Positions 49,001 to 57,106 of a DNA stretch of 57,106 nucleotides are shown here, piece by piece. The position numbers and the translations under genes were made by a program. This stretch comes from JBFXCK01 sp050182275 (lineage in GTDB: Bacteria; Pseudomonadota; Alphaproteobacteria; SHNJ01). The notes beneath the pieces were generated by a model. That model made no database searches and was not told the DNA's origin. It saw only the letters and a list, made by a program, of their open reading frames with translations. Positions within the stretch are counted from its first letter, which is position 1, and every line of letters starts with the position of its first letter. The DNA is taken from assembly GCA_050182275.1 (NCBI GenBank), contig JBFXCK010000013.1, forward strand, positions 1 to 57,106. Reading direction: 5' to 3'.

Positions 49001-50185
49001 ATGACTTACCCCATTATTACCCTTCTGCCCAAGCAGGGCCGCCGCCTTCGCCATGGCTATCCTTGGGTTTACGCCAATGAAATCGCCATCACCCCTGCCG
49101 CCAAGGCCCTAGAGCCGGGCAGTTTGGTGATTATCGCCGATCATGAAAGCCGCCCCCTAGGCGTTGGCTATTTCAATGTCCACAGCCTGATCGCCGCTCG
49201 CTTGTTAAGCAATGATCCCACATCCGATATTACCCGGCTTTTGCAGCAGCGCTTAAGCGCGGCGCTGAAATTGCGCTGCGATTTATTTCCCGGCAGCAAT
49301 TTTTACCGCTTGGTTCATGCCGAAGGCGATCATTTGCCCGGCCTGATTATCGACCGGTATGGCGATATAGTGGTGGCGCAGCTCGGCACCGCCGGCATGG
49401 AAAAATTATGGCCGGCGGTTGAAGGGATTTTGCTGAAATTGTTAAATCCGCGCGCGATCGTGCTGCGCAACGATGTGCCTTCCCGCCAGCATGAGCAATT
49501 GCCCTTATCAACGCGCCTGGCGCACGGTGTTGTGGAAGGCACGGTACGGGTAGAAGAAAACGGCGTCAGTTATGTGGTAGATTTATTGGAAGGCCAGAAA
49601 ACCGGGTGGTTCTTCGATCACCGCGCCAACCGGGCGCGCCTGGCGCAATTGGCCAAGGGCAAAGAAGTACTCGATGTTTTTTGCCATAGCGGCGGCTTTG
49701 CTTTGGCGGCGGCTAAGGCGGGGGCTGCTGCTATTAACGGCGTTGATGAATCGAAGCTGGCCCTTGAAATGGCGGCGCAAGGGGCGATTGAAAATAAAGT
49801 CTCCGTTCCCGCCCTTTGGCATCAGGGCAGCGCCTTTAAGACATTGGAACAATGGAAAGAAGAAGGCAAAAGCTTTGATATCGTGGTGGCCGATCCGCCG
49901 GCTTTCGCGCCTGCCCGCAAAGATGTGCCCAAGGCCAAGCGCGCCTACCGCAAATTGGCGCATCTGGCGGCCGATGTGACGCGGCCCCACGGCTATTTAT
50001 TTTTGGCTTGCTGTTCTTATCACCTAACGCCGGAAACTTTTTTCGATGAAATCGCGCAAGGCATCGGCGGCGCCCGGCGCGCCGGAAAAATTCTATGGAG
50101 CGGCGGGGCGGATATGGATCACCCCACCCATCCTTTATTGCCGGAAACTTCCTATCTCAAAGGGCAGTTGTGGCAGCTGGATTAA
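49001..50185 (+). CDS. rlmI: 23S rRNA (cytosine-5) methyltransferase RlmI-like
   Basis: A 394-aa class I SAM methyltransferase of the RlmI family, which makes m5C1962 in 23S rRNA of E. coli. An N-terminal PUA domain (residues 1-75: HGYPWVYANEI, LEPGSLVIIADHESRPLGVG) is followed by the RlmI middle domain and a Rossmann core with EGQKTGWFFDHRANR, DVFCHSGGFALAAAKAGA, DPPAFAPARKDV and SYHLTPETFF. The exact rRNA position is inferred from the family. Its stop overlaps the convergent sensor-kinase stop by 4 nt. Confidence 0.92.
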   Translation: MTYPIITLLPKQGRRLRHGYPWVYANEIAITPAAKALEPGSLVIIADHESRPLGVGYFNVHSLIAARLLSNDPTSDITRLLQQRLSAALKLRCDLFPGSNFYRLVHAEGDHLPGLIIDRYGDIVVAQLGTAGMEKLWPAVEGILLKLLNPRAIVLRNDVPSRQHEQLPLSTRLAHGVVEGTVRVEENGVSYVVDLLEGQKTGWFFDHRANRARLAQLAKGKEVLDVFCHSGGFALAAAKAGAAAINGVDESKLALEMAAQGAIENKVSVPALWHQGSAFKTLEQWKEEGKSFDIVVADPPAFAPARKDVPKAKRAYRKLAHLAADVTRPHGYLFLACCSYHLTPETFFDEIAQGIGGARRAGKILWSGGADMDHPTHPLLPETSYLKGQLWQLD

Positions 50186-51582
50186 GAATGAAACGGCTGC
50201 TGCTCGCGCGGTAAATCAAGCTGGAATACCGTGCCCTTATCGCTGGTTTCAACAAGCATAATATCGCCGCCATGGGCGCGCATTAAGTCGCGCGCAATCG
50301 CCAGGCCCAAGCCGGTGCCGCCGGAACGGGTCGAGCCGGTGAAGGGCTGGAACAAACGCTCTTTGGCTGTCGCGCGCAGGCCCGGCCCGTCATCGGCGAT
50401 GCGGATGTCGATGCCGCCATCTTCTTTGCTTTTTGCGGTTACCGTCACATGCTTGGCTTCGGCTTCAAGCGCGTTGCGCAATAAATTGGTGATAACGCGG
50501 TATAATTCTTCGCGGTCGGCATGGACGGTTAAATCGTCGGCAATTTGAATGTCGATATGGGCCGGGCCGCCTTCCGGCAAAAGCGAGGTGGCGATTTCCT
50601 CGGTCAAGGCGCGTAAAGAAAAGTCGGTGCGGTTCAATGATACTTCGCCTTCCTTGGCATAGCTTAAAGTGCGGGCGCATAGGGCAATCGCGCGGTCGAT
50701 TTGCGCAACAAGGCGCGGCGCCAGTTTTTTCACTTGCGGGTCTTCCAATAACGCCAGCCGGTCGGAGACCAATTGCGCCGCGGTTAAAATATTGCGCAAA
50801 TCATGGTTGATTTTGGTGACCGCCGTGCCCAAAGCGGCCAGGCGCGCGCGCTGGCGCAAGGAAAGGCGCAAATCGCGCTGCATTGCCGCCAATTCCTGTT
50901 CCGCTTGGCCGATTTCATCGGTGCGTTCGCTGGGTTTTAAGGAATTTTTCGGGTTTTCCGGCTCTTTACGAAAGCGCAGCATGGAAAGCGTCAAGCGCTG
51001 CATCGGGCTGACCATATAAAATTGCAGCACGGCGAATACCAGCATGGCGGTGATGATCGCAACCGCGACCGACAGCTGCACTTGGCGGTTGGCGTAATCG
51101 GATAAGGCCGCCTGCAAATTGCTTTCATCGACCACGACTTCCAAAGGAACAAATTCATTAAGCGGAATGCCGGTTAAGCGCACAATCCGGGTATCGGTGC
51201 GCTTAAGCAAAGCAAAAGCTTCACGGATATAATCCCATAACGTCAAATTATTTAAATCGAACATGGCTTGCGGCCGGCCGTTATAATCGGCGCCGGTTTT
51301 AAGGCGCAAAGTTTTTCCCTGGCGGTGCAGGCCGATTTCATAAATGCCGAATTGCTCGCGCAAAACCGGGGCCAGCGCGGTTTCATTCATGACATTCGCA
51401 TTCGAATTCAAGGTCACCAAATAAGCCGCTTCCAAGCGCTGGTTTAAAATCACTTGGTAAGAGCGGCCGATCGAGGGCCCCAAAATCAGAATTTCGCTGA
51501 CCAAAACGAAAGCAACCGTCAAAACCAAGACCCGCGCCGAAAGCGAGTGCAAAGCCGGCGGCAATAAATCGCGGCGGTTCAT
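50182..51582 (-). CDS. Membrane sensor histidine kinase
   Basis: A 466-aa two-component sensor. Two membrane spans (near residues 14-35 and 170-190) flank a periplasmic domain of about 130 aa, followed by a HAMP-like linker (VSPMQRLTLSMLRFRKEPE). The H-box is TKINHDLRNILTAAQLV. The ATPase domain has the N-box NLLRNALEAEAK, G1 IADDGPGL and G2 TGLGLAIARDLMRAHGGDI. No response regulator is encoded nearby, so it is an orphan in this window. The EEP-family gene upstream overlaps it by 4 nt, suggesting joint expression. Signal unknown. Confidence 0.93.
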   Translation of the reverse strand: MNRRDLLPPALHSLSARVLVLTVAFVLVSEILILGPSIGRSYQVILNQRLEAAYLVTLNSNANVMNETALAPVLREQFGIYEIGLHRQGKTLRLKTGADYNGRPQAMFDLNNLTLWDYIREAFALLKRTDTRIVRLTGIPLNEFVPLEVVVDESNLQAALSDYANRQVQLSVAVAIITAMLVFAVLQFYMVSPMQRLTLSMLRFRKEPENPKNSLKPSERTDEIGQAEQELAAMQRDLRLSLRQRARLAALGTAVTKINHDLRNILTAAQLVSDRLALLEDPQVKKLAPRLVAQIDRAIALCARTLSYAKEGEVSLNRTDFSLRALTEEIATSLLPEGGPAHIDIQIADDLTVHADREELYRVITNLLRNALEAEAKHVTVTAKSKEDGGIDIRIADDGPGLRATAKERLFQPFTGSTRSGGTGLGLAIARDLMRAHGGDIMLVETSDKGTVFQLDLPREQQPFHS

Positions 51583-52508
51583 CGGATCACCACTTCGGCC
51601 AAAATCGGGCGGTGGTCGGATTTAAGATCGGGGCCTTTTTCGATGCGAATCATTTCCAAGCCGCCTTGAAGAAGCATATGGTCAATCGGAATCCCGCCAT
51701 ATTCCAGGCTAATGGGCAGGAAAGTCAAGAACGGCATGCGGATCGGCCAAGTGGTAAAGCCCGGATCATAGCTGGTAGCAGGGCGCAAATCGCTTTTTTC
51801 AATGATTTTGGCGAATGATTTACTCCACGGCACGGTATTGAAATCGCCCGCCACCAAAACCGGGCCTTTCAGCGCTTTGGCCAGTTCGATTAAAAGGTCG
51901 ATTTGCTCTTCGCGGCTCGCATGGCCGGAAGGGGTTAAGGGACGCAGCAAATGCACGCCCACGATGGTGATTTGTTTGCCGCCAACGGTTAATTCGGTAA
52001 TCAGCCCCGGCTGGGCTTCGTTCGGCCAATTCAGCCACTGACTGCGCTTGAAAGGATGCCTGCTTAAAATGTAAGTGCCGCCGCGCAAATCGCGCTCGGT
52101 GCCAAGGCTATAGGGATAGACGTCTTTTAAGCGTTGCAAATCTTCCTGCCAGGCGGCGTTGGCCTCGACCAGCACGGCGACATCGACCGGGCGGCGGCGC
52201 AAATAATCGAGCAATTTTTCATGATCTTCATTACGCCGCCATAAATTAAAACTTAAGACCTTTAAGGCCTGGCCGGGCGCTTCTGGGGCTTCAGGGGCGG
52301 TGGGCAAAGGATTCAGGGCGGCCATATTGATCGCGACGATCAGCCCTAAAAGGATGATCTGTAAAAAATTCAGGCGCAAAATGGCTGGGATCAGCAATAA
52401 AGCCGCCAAAACCAAATAATGCGGGCGGAAATTGCCCAGCAAATCGCCAAGCCACCCCTCGGCGTTCAGGGTGGCCAACATACTCGCCAGCAGCAGGAAA
52501 ACAGTCAT
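51579..52508 (-). CDS. Membrane-anchored endonuclease/exonuclease/phosphatase family protein
   Basis: A 309-aa protein with two or three N-terminal membrane spans (MTVFLLLASMLATL, HYLVLAALLLIPAILRL, FLQIILLGLIVAINMAA; residues 1-65) and an EEP (DNase I-like) domain. Metal and catalytic motifs: SFNLWRRNEDHEKLLDYL, VLVEANAAW, VGVHLLRPL, AGDFNTVPWSK, IDHMLL and KSDHRPILAEV. The active site probably faces the periplasm. Substrates in this family range from nucleic acids to phospholipids. It overlaps the sensor-kinase start by 4 nt. Start at 52508 (MTVFLLL) is chosen; longer frames run into the rpmH promoter. Confidence 0.9.
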   Translation of the reverse strand: MTVFLLLASMLATLNAEGWLGDLLGNFRPHYLVLAALLLIPAILRLNFLQIILLGLIVAINMAALNPLPTAPEAPEAPGQALKVLSFNLWRRNEDHEKLLDYLRRRPVDVAVLVEANAAWQEDLQRLKDVYPYSLGTERDLRGGTYILSRHPFKRSQWLNWPNEAQPGLITELTVGGKQITIVGVHLLRPLTPSGHASREEQIDLLIELAKALKGPVLVAGDFNTVPWSKSFAKIIEKSDLRPATSYDPGFTTWPIRMPFLTFLPISLEYGGIPIDHMLLQGGLEMIRIEKGPDLKSDHRPILAEVVIR

Positions 52509-52514
52509 GTTGGA

Positions 52515-52543
52515 TTGACTTATAGCGGGCGCTGGGCTATACA
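52515..52543 (+). promoter_or_regulatory. Sigma70-type promoter of the rpmH operon
   Basis: TTGACT (52515-52520), a 17-nt spacer and TATACA (52538-52543) lie 43 nt before rpmH. It is the best-formed promoter noticed in the window and suits a strong ribosomal-protein operon. Confidence 0.75.
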
Positions 52544-52586
52544 ACCAGACTAATTTTAAGAAGACCAAAGAATAGGATTTTAAGCC

Positions 52587-52733
52587 ATGGCTAAAACCAA
52601 AAGAACCTACCAACCCAGCAAAAAAGTGCGCACCCGCCGCCACGGTTTCCGCAAGCGTAACGCCACGAAATCGGGTAAAAAAGTCTTGGCGCGCCGGCGC
52701 CGCCAGGGCCGCAAGCGCTTAACCGTCGTTTAA
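52587..52733 (+). CDS. rpmH: 50S ribosomal protein L34
   Basis: A 48-aa, extremely basic protein: KRTYQPSKKVRTRRHGFRKR, then KSGKKVLARRRRQGRKRL. This is the invariant L34 pattern with a slightly longer N-terminus (MAKT) than the usual 44-46 aa. AGGA lies about 10 nt before the ATG. The TAA is directly followed by the GTG start of rnpA without a base between them. Confidence 0.98.
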   Translation: MAKTKRTYQPSKKVRTRRHGFRKRNATKSGKKVLARRRRQGRKRLTVV

Positions 52734-53102
52734 GTGGCGAAAGCCGCTTCACCCATCCGCTCTTTGCCGGCGCGTTCCGATTTTTTGCGGCTTGCCAAGC
52801 TTGGGCATAAATACGTTACTCCAACCATGATTATGCAAGTGGAATACCCCTCTTCAATGAATGCCGTTTCCTCGCCGATTTGGCTGGGGCTGACCGCGAC
52901 AAAGAAAATCGGCAATGCGGTTTTGCGCAACCGCGCCCGCCGCCGCTTGCGGGCATTGGCGCGCCAAGCGATTGGCGATTATTTGCCCAGCGGCAGCAAG
53001 ATCGTATTAATCGCCACAACTAAAACCGCCCAAGCGCCGTTTGAAACGCTGGCCGCCGATTTGAAAAAAGGCTTAAGCGCCTTGGAGGGTAAGCGGCCAT
53101 GA
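52734..53102 (+). CDS. rnpA: Ribonuclease P protein component
   Basis: RnpA is the protein subunit that helps the RNase P RNA trim tRNA 5' ends. The 122-aa basic protein has the signature NAVLRNRARRRLRALARQ and the preceding GLTATKKIG (family: G-x-VSKK-x-G). It starts with GTG at 52734, directly after the rpmH stop, so it depends on translational coupling. An N-terminal stretch (MAKAASPIRSLPARSDFLRL) fits the family start K-R-FL. The stop overlaps yidD by 4 nt. Confidence 0.95.
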   Translation: MAKAASPIRSLPARSDFLRLAKLGHKYVTPTMIMQVEYPSSMNAVSSPIWLGLTATKKIGNAVLRNRARRRLRALARQAIGDYLPSGSKIVLIATTKTAQAPFETLAADLKKGLSALEGKRP

Positions 53103-53314
53103 AATATATTTTACTGGCTTTGGTGCATACCTATCGTTTCACCTTTTCCTATTTCACCAAAAATTCATGCCGTTTTCAGCCCAGCTGTTCGGCCTATGCG
53201 CTGGAAGCTTTGCAAAAGCACCGCTGGCCTAAGGCATTTTCCTTAATTGCCGGGCGGATTTCGCGCTGCCATCCTTACGGCCGCCATGGCCACGACCCGG
53301 TTCCTGAAAGGTAG
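53099..53314 (+). CDS. yidD: Membrane protein insertion efficiency factor YidD
   Basis: A 71-aa YidD protein, an inner-membrane-associated helper of YidC-mediated insertion. The three conserved cysteines are in SCRFQPSCSAYALEAL and SRCHPYGRHGHDPVP, and the N-terminal amphipathic/hydrophobic helix is YILLALVHTYRFTFSYF. Length is normal (70-85 aa). It overlaps rnpA by 4 nt and precedes yidC by 3 nt. Confidence 0.97.
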   Translation: MKYILLALVHTYRFTFSYFTKNSCRFQPSCSAYALEALQKHRWPKAFSLIAGRISRCHPYGRHGHDPVPER

Positions 53315-53317
53315 TTT

Positions 53318-55042
53318 ATGGATACGAATCAACGTAATTTGCTGTTGGCGATTTTAATTTCCGTCGTGATTTTGGGCGGCTTTCAATATTTTTACCAAGG
53401 CCCCTTGCAAGAAGAAGCGCGCCGCCAGGCGGCGCTTGCTCCCACCAAAGCGGAAACCGCTAAAACCGATCCAACTCAGCAGCCGGCCGGGATTCCGCCG
53501 TTGCTCGACCGCGATCAGGCATTGGCGCAATCGCCGCGGGTGAAAGTGAAAAACGCGCTTATTGAAGGCTCGATCGCCCGCCAGGGCGCCCGGATCGACG
53601 ATGTGGTTTTAACCAAGTACCGCGAAACCATCGATCAGGCCAGCCCGCCGATTCATTTGCTGCAACCGGCGCAGACTTCGCAAGGCTATTACGCCGAGTT
53701 TGGCTGGCTTGCCGCTCCCGAGCAAGGCGCGGTTCAATTGCCAACCGCGCAAACTATTTGGCAGGCGAATAGCGATCAAGTCACGCCGCAAAAGGCCGTG
53801 ACATTAACCTATGACAATGGCCAAGGTTTGGTATTCGAGCAGCGTTTTGGCCTTGATGACCATTACCTGATTCACGTAGCGCAAACCGTGAAAAATATTT
53901 CATCGAAACCCGTTACCTTAAATCCCTTCGCGCTTTTATCGCGCCGCGAGCCGGAAACCGGCCATCATTATGGCATTTTACATGAAGGCATTGTCGGCGT
54001 TTTGAATGGCAAGCTGGTTGAATTAAAATATGATGAGGTTAAGGAAGAAAAAGCCATCGCCCGGCAAACCGCTGGCGGCTGGCTTGGCATTACCGATAAA
54101 TATTGGCTAACCGCGCTGGCGCCGGAAAATCAAGGCGATATGAAAACCCGGGTGGCCTATTCGCCCGCCCCCGACCGCGACCGGTATCAGGTTGATTATG
54201 TGCTTCCCTCGCGCACCATTGGGCCGGGCGAAAGTGTCACGGTTGGGCATTATCTGTTCGCCGGCGCCAAGGAAGTCAAGCTCTTGGATGCCTATGAAGA
54301 TAAATACAACATTCCGCGTTTCGATTTGGCTGTCGATTTCGGCTGGTTTTATTTTCTGACCAAGCCGATCTTTTTGCTGCTGCATTTTATGTATCAATTG
54401 CTGGGCAGCTTTGGCCTGGCGATTTTGGGATTGACGGTCATCATCCGTCTGATCGTATTTCCGCTGGCGAATAAATCTTACCGCACGATGAATAAATTAA
54501 AAGACTTACAGCCGGAAATGCTGAAGCTGCGGGAAAAACATAAAGGCGATGTCGCCGCTCAGCACAAGGAAATGGCGGCGTTTTATCAGCGGCACCAGGT
54601 CAATCCGTTAAGCGGCTGTTTGCCGATTTTAATTCAAATCCCGATTTTCTTTTCGCTGTATAAAGTATTGTTCGTCACCATTGAAATGCGCCATCAGCCT
54701 TTTTACGGCTGGATTCATGATTTATCCGCGCCCGATCCGACGACAATTTTTAATTTGTTCGGCCTCATTCCGTGGGATCCGCCGACCTTTTTAATGATTG
54801 GCGCTTGGCCCATCATCATGGGCTTTACCATGTGGCTGCAGCAGCGCATGAGCCCCAGCAGCATGGACCCGGCGCAAGCCCGTGTCTTTGCTTTGTTGCC
54901 CTTCATTTTCACTTATTTGCTGGCGCAATTTCCGGCCGGCTTGGTGATATATTGGGCGTGGAGCAATATTTTGGGCATCGGCCAGCAATATTTCATCCGC
55001 GTGCTGGATAAAAAACACCGGGCAAAAATTGGCAAAGCCTAA
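53318..55042 (+). CDS. yidC: Membrane protein insertase YidC
   Basis: YidC inserts and folds inner-membrane proteins, alone or with SecYEG. The 574-aa Gram-negative-type protein has an N-terminal span (LLLAILISVVILGGFQYFY), a large periplasmic P1 domain (about residues 60-345), and five C-terminal spans. Key pieces include LLGSFGLAILGLTVIIRLIV (with the conserved Arg), NKSYRTMNKLKDLQPEMLKL (cytoplasmic coiled coil), NPLSGCLPILIQIPIFFSLY and FPAGLVIYWAWSNILGIGQQ. engB starts inside its last codons. Confidence 0.98.
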   Translation: MDTNQRNLLLAILISVVILGGFQYFYQGPLQEEARRQAALAPTKAETAKTDPTQQPAGIPPLLDRDQALAQSPRVKVKNALIEGSIARQGARIDDVVLTKYRETIDQASPPIHLLQPAQTSQGYYAEFGWLAAPEQGAVQLPTAQTIWQANSDQVTPQKAVTLTYDNGQGLVFEQRFGLDDHYLIHVAQTVKNISSKPVTLNPFALLSRREPETGHHYGILHEGIVGVLNGKLVELKYDEVKEEKAIARQTAGGWLGITDKYWLTALAPENQGDMKTRVAYSPAPDRDRYQVDYVLPSRTIGPGESVTVGHYLFAGAKEVKLLDAYEDKYNIPRFDLAVDFGWFYFLTKPIFLLLHFMYQLLGSFGLAILGLTVIIRLIVFPLANKSYRTMNKLKDLQPEMLKLREKHKGDVAAQHKEMAAFYQRHQVNPLSGCLPILIQIPIFFSLYKVLFVTIEMRHQPFYGWIHDLSAPDPTTIFNLFGLIPWDPPTFLMIGAWPIIMGFTMWLQQRMSPSSMDPAQARVFALLPFIFTYLLAQFPAGLVIYWAWSNILGIGQQYFIRVLDKKHRAKIGKA

Positions 55043-55637
55043 TCCGCCCGATAAATTATTTAGCGCCCCTTGCCGGTTGGTGATCAGCGCGGCCAAACCC
55101 GCGCAATTTCCCTTTTCGCCTTTGCCGGAAATCGCTTTTGCCGGGCGGTCGAATGTCGGTAAATCCAGTTTCTTGAATTCCTTGCTGGGCAGAAAACTGG
55201 CGCACACTGCGAAAACGCCGGGGCGCACGCAGTTGCTTAATTTTTTCAATTTGGGCGACCGCCTGATGCTGGTCGATATGCCGGGCTATGGCTATGCCAA
55301 AGTGGCGCCTGAACAGCGCCAAAAATGGAATGATTTAATCGGCGAATATCTAACCACGCGCCCCAATTTATTGGGGGTTTTGGTGTTAATTGATTCGCGG
55401 CACGGCTTTAAACCAAGCGATCTCAAGCTGCTAGAATGGCTTGACGAAATCAACGTTTCTTCTATGATCATCGGCACCAAGGCCGATACGTTAAAAGCGG
55501 ATGAGGCCAAGAATATGCTGGCGCACCTCAAAGAAAAAAATGGCGAGGCGTGGCTGGTCAGCGCTAAAAACGGTTTGGGCATTAAAGATATTCAAACCGA
55601 GCTTTATAAGAAATGGAGCGCAACAAAGGAAGGTTAG
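55029..55637 (+). CDS. engB: Ribosome biogenesis GTPase EngB (YsxC/YihA)
   Basis: EngB is a TrmE-Era-class GTPase needed for 50S assembly and, in some species, division. The 202-aa protein has G1 AFAGRSNVGKSS, G2 with KTPGRTQLLNFF, G3 VDMPGYGYAKV and G4 GTKADTLK, then G5-like VSAKNGLG. The frame starts at TTG 55029, overlapping the yidC stop by 14 nt; the next ATG (M90 region) lies inside the GTPase core and cannot be the start. yidC-engB order is typical for alphaproteobacteria. Confidence 0.94.
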   Translation: MAKPNPPDKLFSAPCRLVISAAKPAQFPFSPLPEIAFAGRSNVGKSSFLNSLLGRKLAHTAKTPGRTQLLNFFNLGDRLMLVDMPGYGYAKVAPEQRQKWNDLIGEYLTTRPNLLGVLVLIDSRHGFKPSDLKLLEWLDEINVSSMIIGTKADTLKADEAKNMLAHLKEKNGEAWLVSAKNGLGIKDIQTELYKKWSATKEG

Positions 55638-55640
55638 GGA

Positions 55641-57005
55641 ATGAGTAGCTCAGTTTTTGCGATTTATTGCGGATCGAATCCGAATATATTCAATCCCCAA
55701 ATAGCCCCCGGAAATGCTATTTTAAACCGGGAGTGTGGGATTTTATTAGAAGACCTCCGCCAGCAAGAGGCGGTAGCCGTGGTCGGCGGCCTGGGGCGTC
55801 CCGGCTCGCCCATGCATCTCGTTAATGAAATAATGGCGCCGGCCGGATTGCTAAGCACCGTAACCGTGCCAACCGAGCAAACCAATACCAGCCACCCTTC
55901 CGATCAATCGCAAACCACGCTTACCTTGCGCCATTCCCTGTTGCGCAATGCCGCGTTCATGGCTTTGACCGACCACGCCATTGTTTTGCCCGGCGGTTTT
56001 GGCGTGCTGCATGAAATAATGGACGAAATATATGCCATGGAGCAGGGCCAAGTTCCGTTGCAGCGGCGCTTGTTGTTTTTAAACGCTGACGGGTATTTTG
56101 ATTGCTTCCGGAATTTCATCACCGGCTCCAGCGAACATAGCAGCTTTATCGCCAGAAATGTCGCCCGCCGCTGTCTTTTCTTTGATAGCGCGGAATCCCT
56201 GGCAAAAGCCAGCCGTACTTTGTTGGCGCCCGCTGGCGATTTTCGCTTTATCGATCACACGACGGTGCCGCAACTAGGCAACAAGACGGAATCATATTAT
56301 TTTCTAGGAAATCCTTCCCTTTATCCCGAAAACGCACGCTGTTTGGGAATCCCGGTAAGCCGGACCGAATTGCGTGATCCGTTTCAAACCATTTTAAAAC
56401 AAGTTCTACGGGCGATTGCTAAAGAAGGCTGTGTCGAAAGAGTCGGTGTATATAACAGAAATACCGCCGCTTCCCAAACTTTGCGCCAGGAACTGGAAAG
56501 CAGCCTCATCCGCTATCATGGCTTGGCGACCGAAGAAGACAGGGCGCAAGGGATCAGCATGTCGGGCGTTACTCATATTGCGCCATCGGAAGCCGCTTTA
56601 ACCGAATTATGGCTAATGCTGCATGATGCGCTGCTGTTTCATCCCAATTCCTTGCATGATTGCCGCTTGTTGGCCACGGTCTTAAATTTGAAAGCAATCG
56701 ATGATCCGCTGTGCCGGCATTTAATGGTAGTATATAGCGGCGCTATTAAAAGCGATTTATTTTCCCAAATACGCATCATGGTCAACCGCGGCGCGGCCAA
56801 CATGCAGCACGTCGGCAACTTAAAGCAGGTTCACTGTCCGGACGAAGTGATCGCTCATCTTAAACAGCACTTCCGCCAGCGCAGATCCGCCTCGGCGCAA
56901 TCGCTAGCCCTTCAGCCCTACCGCCCGCCGGTGCTTCCTGAGCAAGTGCATACAATCCGCCGCCTTTTGCATGGCCGCTTGCGCCAGCCTATGGCGGTGC
57001 GCTAG
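55641..57005 (+). CDS. LOG-family-like protein with long C-terminal extension
   Basis: A 454-aa protein. Residues 1-190 resemble the LOG/TIGR00730 (lysine-decarboxylase-like) nucleotide phosphoribohydrolase family: AIYCGSNPN, AVAVVGGLGRPGSPMHLVNE, LRHSLLRNAAFMALTDHAIV, LPGGFGVLHEIMDEIYAMEQ and RRLLFLNADGYFDCF. The PGGxGTxxE motif reads PGGFGVLHE (Thr to Val, Glu kept). The C-terminal 260 residues (from about 195) match no family I know; one stretch, VERVGVYNRNTAASQTLRQE, looks like a second alpha/beta unit. LOG enzymes release cytokinin bases or cleave nucleotides; whether this one does is unknown. It begins 3 nt after engB. Confidence 0.7.
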   Translation: MSSSVFAIYCGSNPNIFNPQIAPGNAILNRECGILLEDLRQQEAVAVVGGLGRPGSPMHLVNEIMAPAGLLSTVTVPTEQTNTSHPSDQSQTTLTLRHSLLRNAAFMALTDHAIVLPGGFGVLHEIMDEIYAMEQGQVPLQRRLLFLNADGYFDCFRNFITGSSEHSSFIARNVARRCLFFDSAESLAKASRTLLAPAGDFRFIDHTTVPQLGNKTESYYFLGNPSLYPENARCLGIPVSRTELRDPFQTILKQVLRAIAKEGCVERVGVYNRNTAASQTLRQELESSLIRYHGLATEEDRAQGISMSGVTHIAPSEAALTELWLMLHDALLFHPNSLHDCRLLATVLNLKAIDDPLCRHLMVVYSGAIKSDLFSQIRIMVNRGAANMQHVGNLKQVHCPDEVIAHLKQHFRQRRSASAQSLALQPYRPPVLPEQVHTIRRLLHGRLRQPMAVR

Positions 57006-57017
57006 ATTGCGGTTTCC

Positions 57018-57106
57018 ATGGCTAAACCCAAACTGAATCAGCCGCTTGCCCCCTCCCGCCCGTTGGAAGCGGAAATTTCCGCTTGCACCGATCAATATTT
57101 TCAAAA
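57018..57106 (+). CDS. Partial gene at right edge, possibly nicotinate phosphoribosyltransferase
   Basis: An ATG at 57018, 12 nt after the LOG-like stop, opens a frame (MAKPKLNQPLAPSRPLEAEI...) that runs off the window after about 29 codons. The last residues, CTDQYFQ, recall the TDxYF segment at the start of nicotinate phosphoribosyltransferase (PncB), but this is too little sequence for a firm call. Confidence 0.4.
   Translation, partial: MAKPKLNQPLAPSRPLEAEISACTDQYFQ

Overview
The window reads as one scaffold of a Gram-negative alphaproteobacterium. The evidence is gene content and order: dnaA, rpsT, an ECHS1-like enoyl-CoA hydratase and mutM on the minus strand, facing ubiE, coaBC and dut; an Irr-type Fur regulator; a mic60-hemY pair divergent from tsaD-gpsA; a small CHCC zinc-finger protein; and rpmH-rnpA-yidD-yidC-engB. 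hldE points to a heptose-containing LPS. The order or family cannot be settled by reading alone. A 100-N gap (4487-4586) removes the 5' ends of mutM and ubiE, so this is a draft or metagenome scaffold. No IS element, prophage or CRISPR array was seen.

Layout. 1-6.5 kb: replication, translation and repair genes around dnaA, then CoA and dUTP metabolism. 6.5-13.3 kb: SH3 protein, Irr-like regulator, nitronate monooxygenase-like flavoprotein, SYLF lipid-binding protein, a degenerate CobT-like protein, an ABC exporter and a phosphatase. 13.4-20 kb: a truncated phosphatase fragment in an interspersed repeat, hldE, an orphan 485-aa protein, cfa, two tandem secreted Cys proteins and an rRNA/tRNA methyltransferase. 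20-28 kb: tRNA-Arg(CCG), a lipoprotein hydrolase, a promoter-led operon of three related unknown genes, polA, a Nudix hydrolase and tRNA-Thr(CGT). 28-41 kb: hemY/mic60, tsaD/gpsA, a DUF1800-DUF1501 pair, then a tightly overlapping EVE-TPR-ABC-GldG-like operon. 41-45 kb: two large tandem unknown paralogs sharing a C-terminal tail, then tRNA-Arg(ACG). 45-57 kb: a lipoprotein, a degenerate phosphoribosyltransferase beside gpt, a GIY-YIG gene bracketed by palindromic repeats, panC, rlmI, a sensor kinase with an EEP-family hydrolase, the rpmH-to-engB membrane insertion operon, and a LOG-like protein with a long extension.

How parts fit together. rpmH, rnpA, yidD, yidC and engB form an overlapping ribosome/RNase P/membrane-insertion operon behind a good sigma70-type promoter. 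The 36-41 kb operon looks like a gliding-type (Gld) ABC system: ATPase, permease, auxiliary GldG-like protein and a DUF4340-like tail gene. Short repeats recur throughout: about 80-bp palindromic elements of the GTCATTCCCGCG type, elements with a GAGCCTGTCGA core, and hairpin sequences placed exactly at the 3' ends of tRNA genes.

The best candidates for undescribed biology are the 41-44.6 kb paralog pair with its invariant tail, the three-gene family at 21.7-23.9 kb, the paired secreted Cys proteins at 18.4-19.3 kb, the degenerate PRTase/gpt pair, and the GIY-YIG gene with its flanking repeats.
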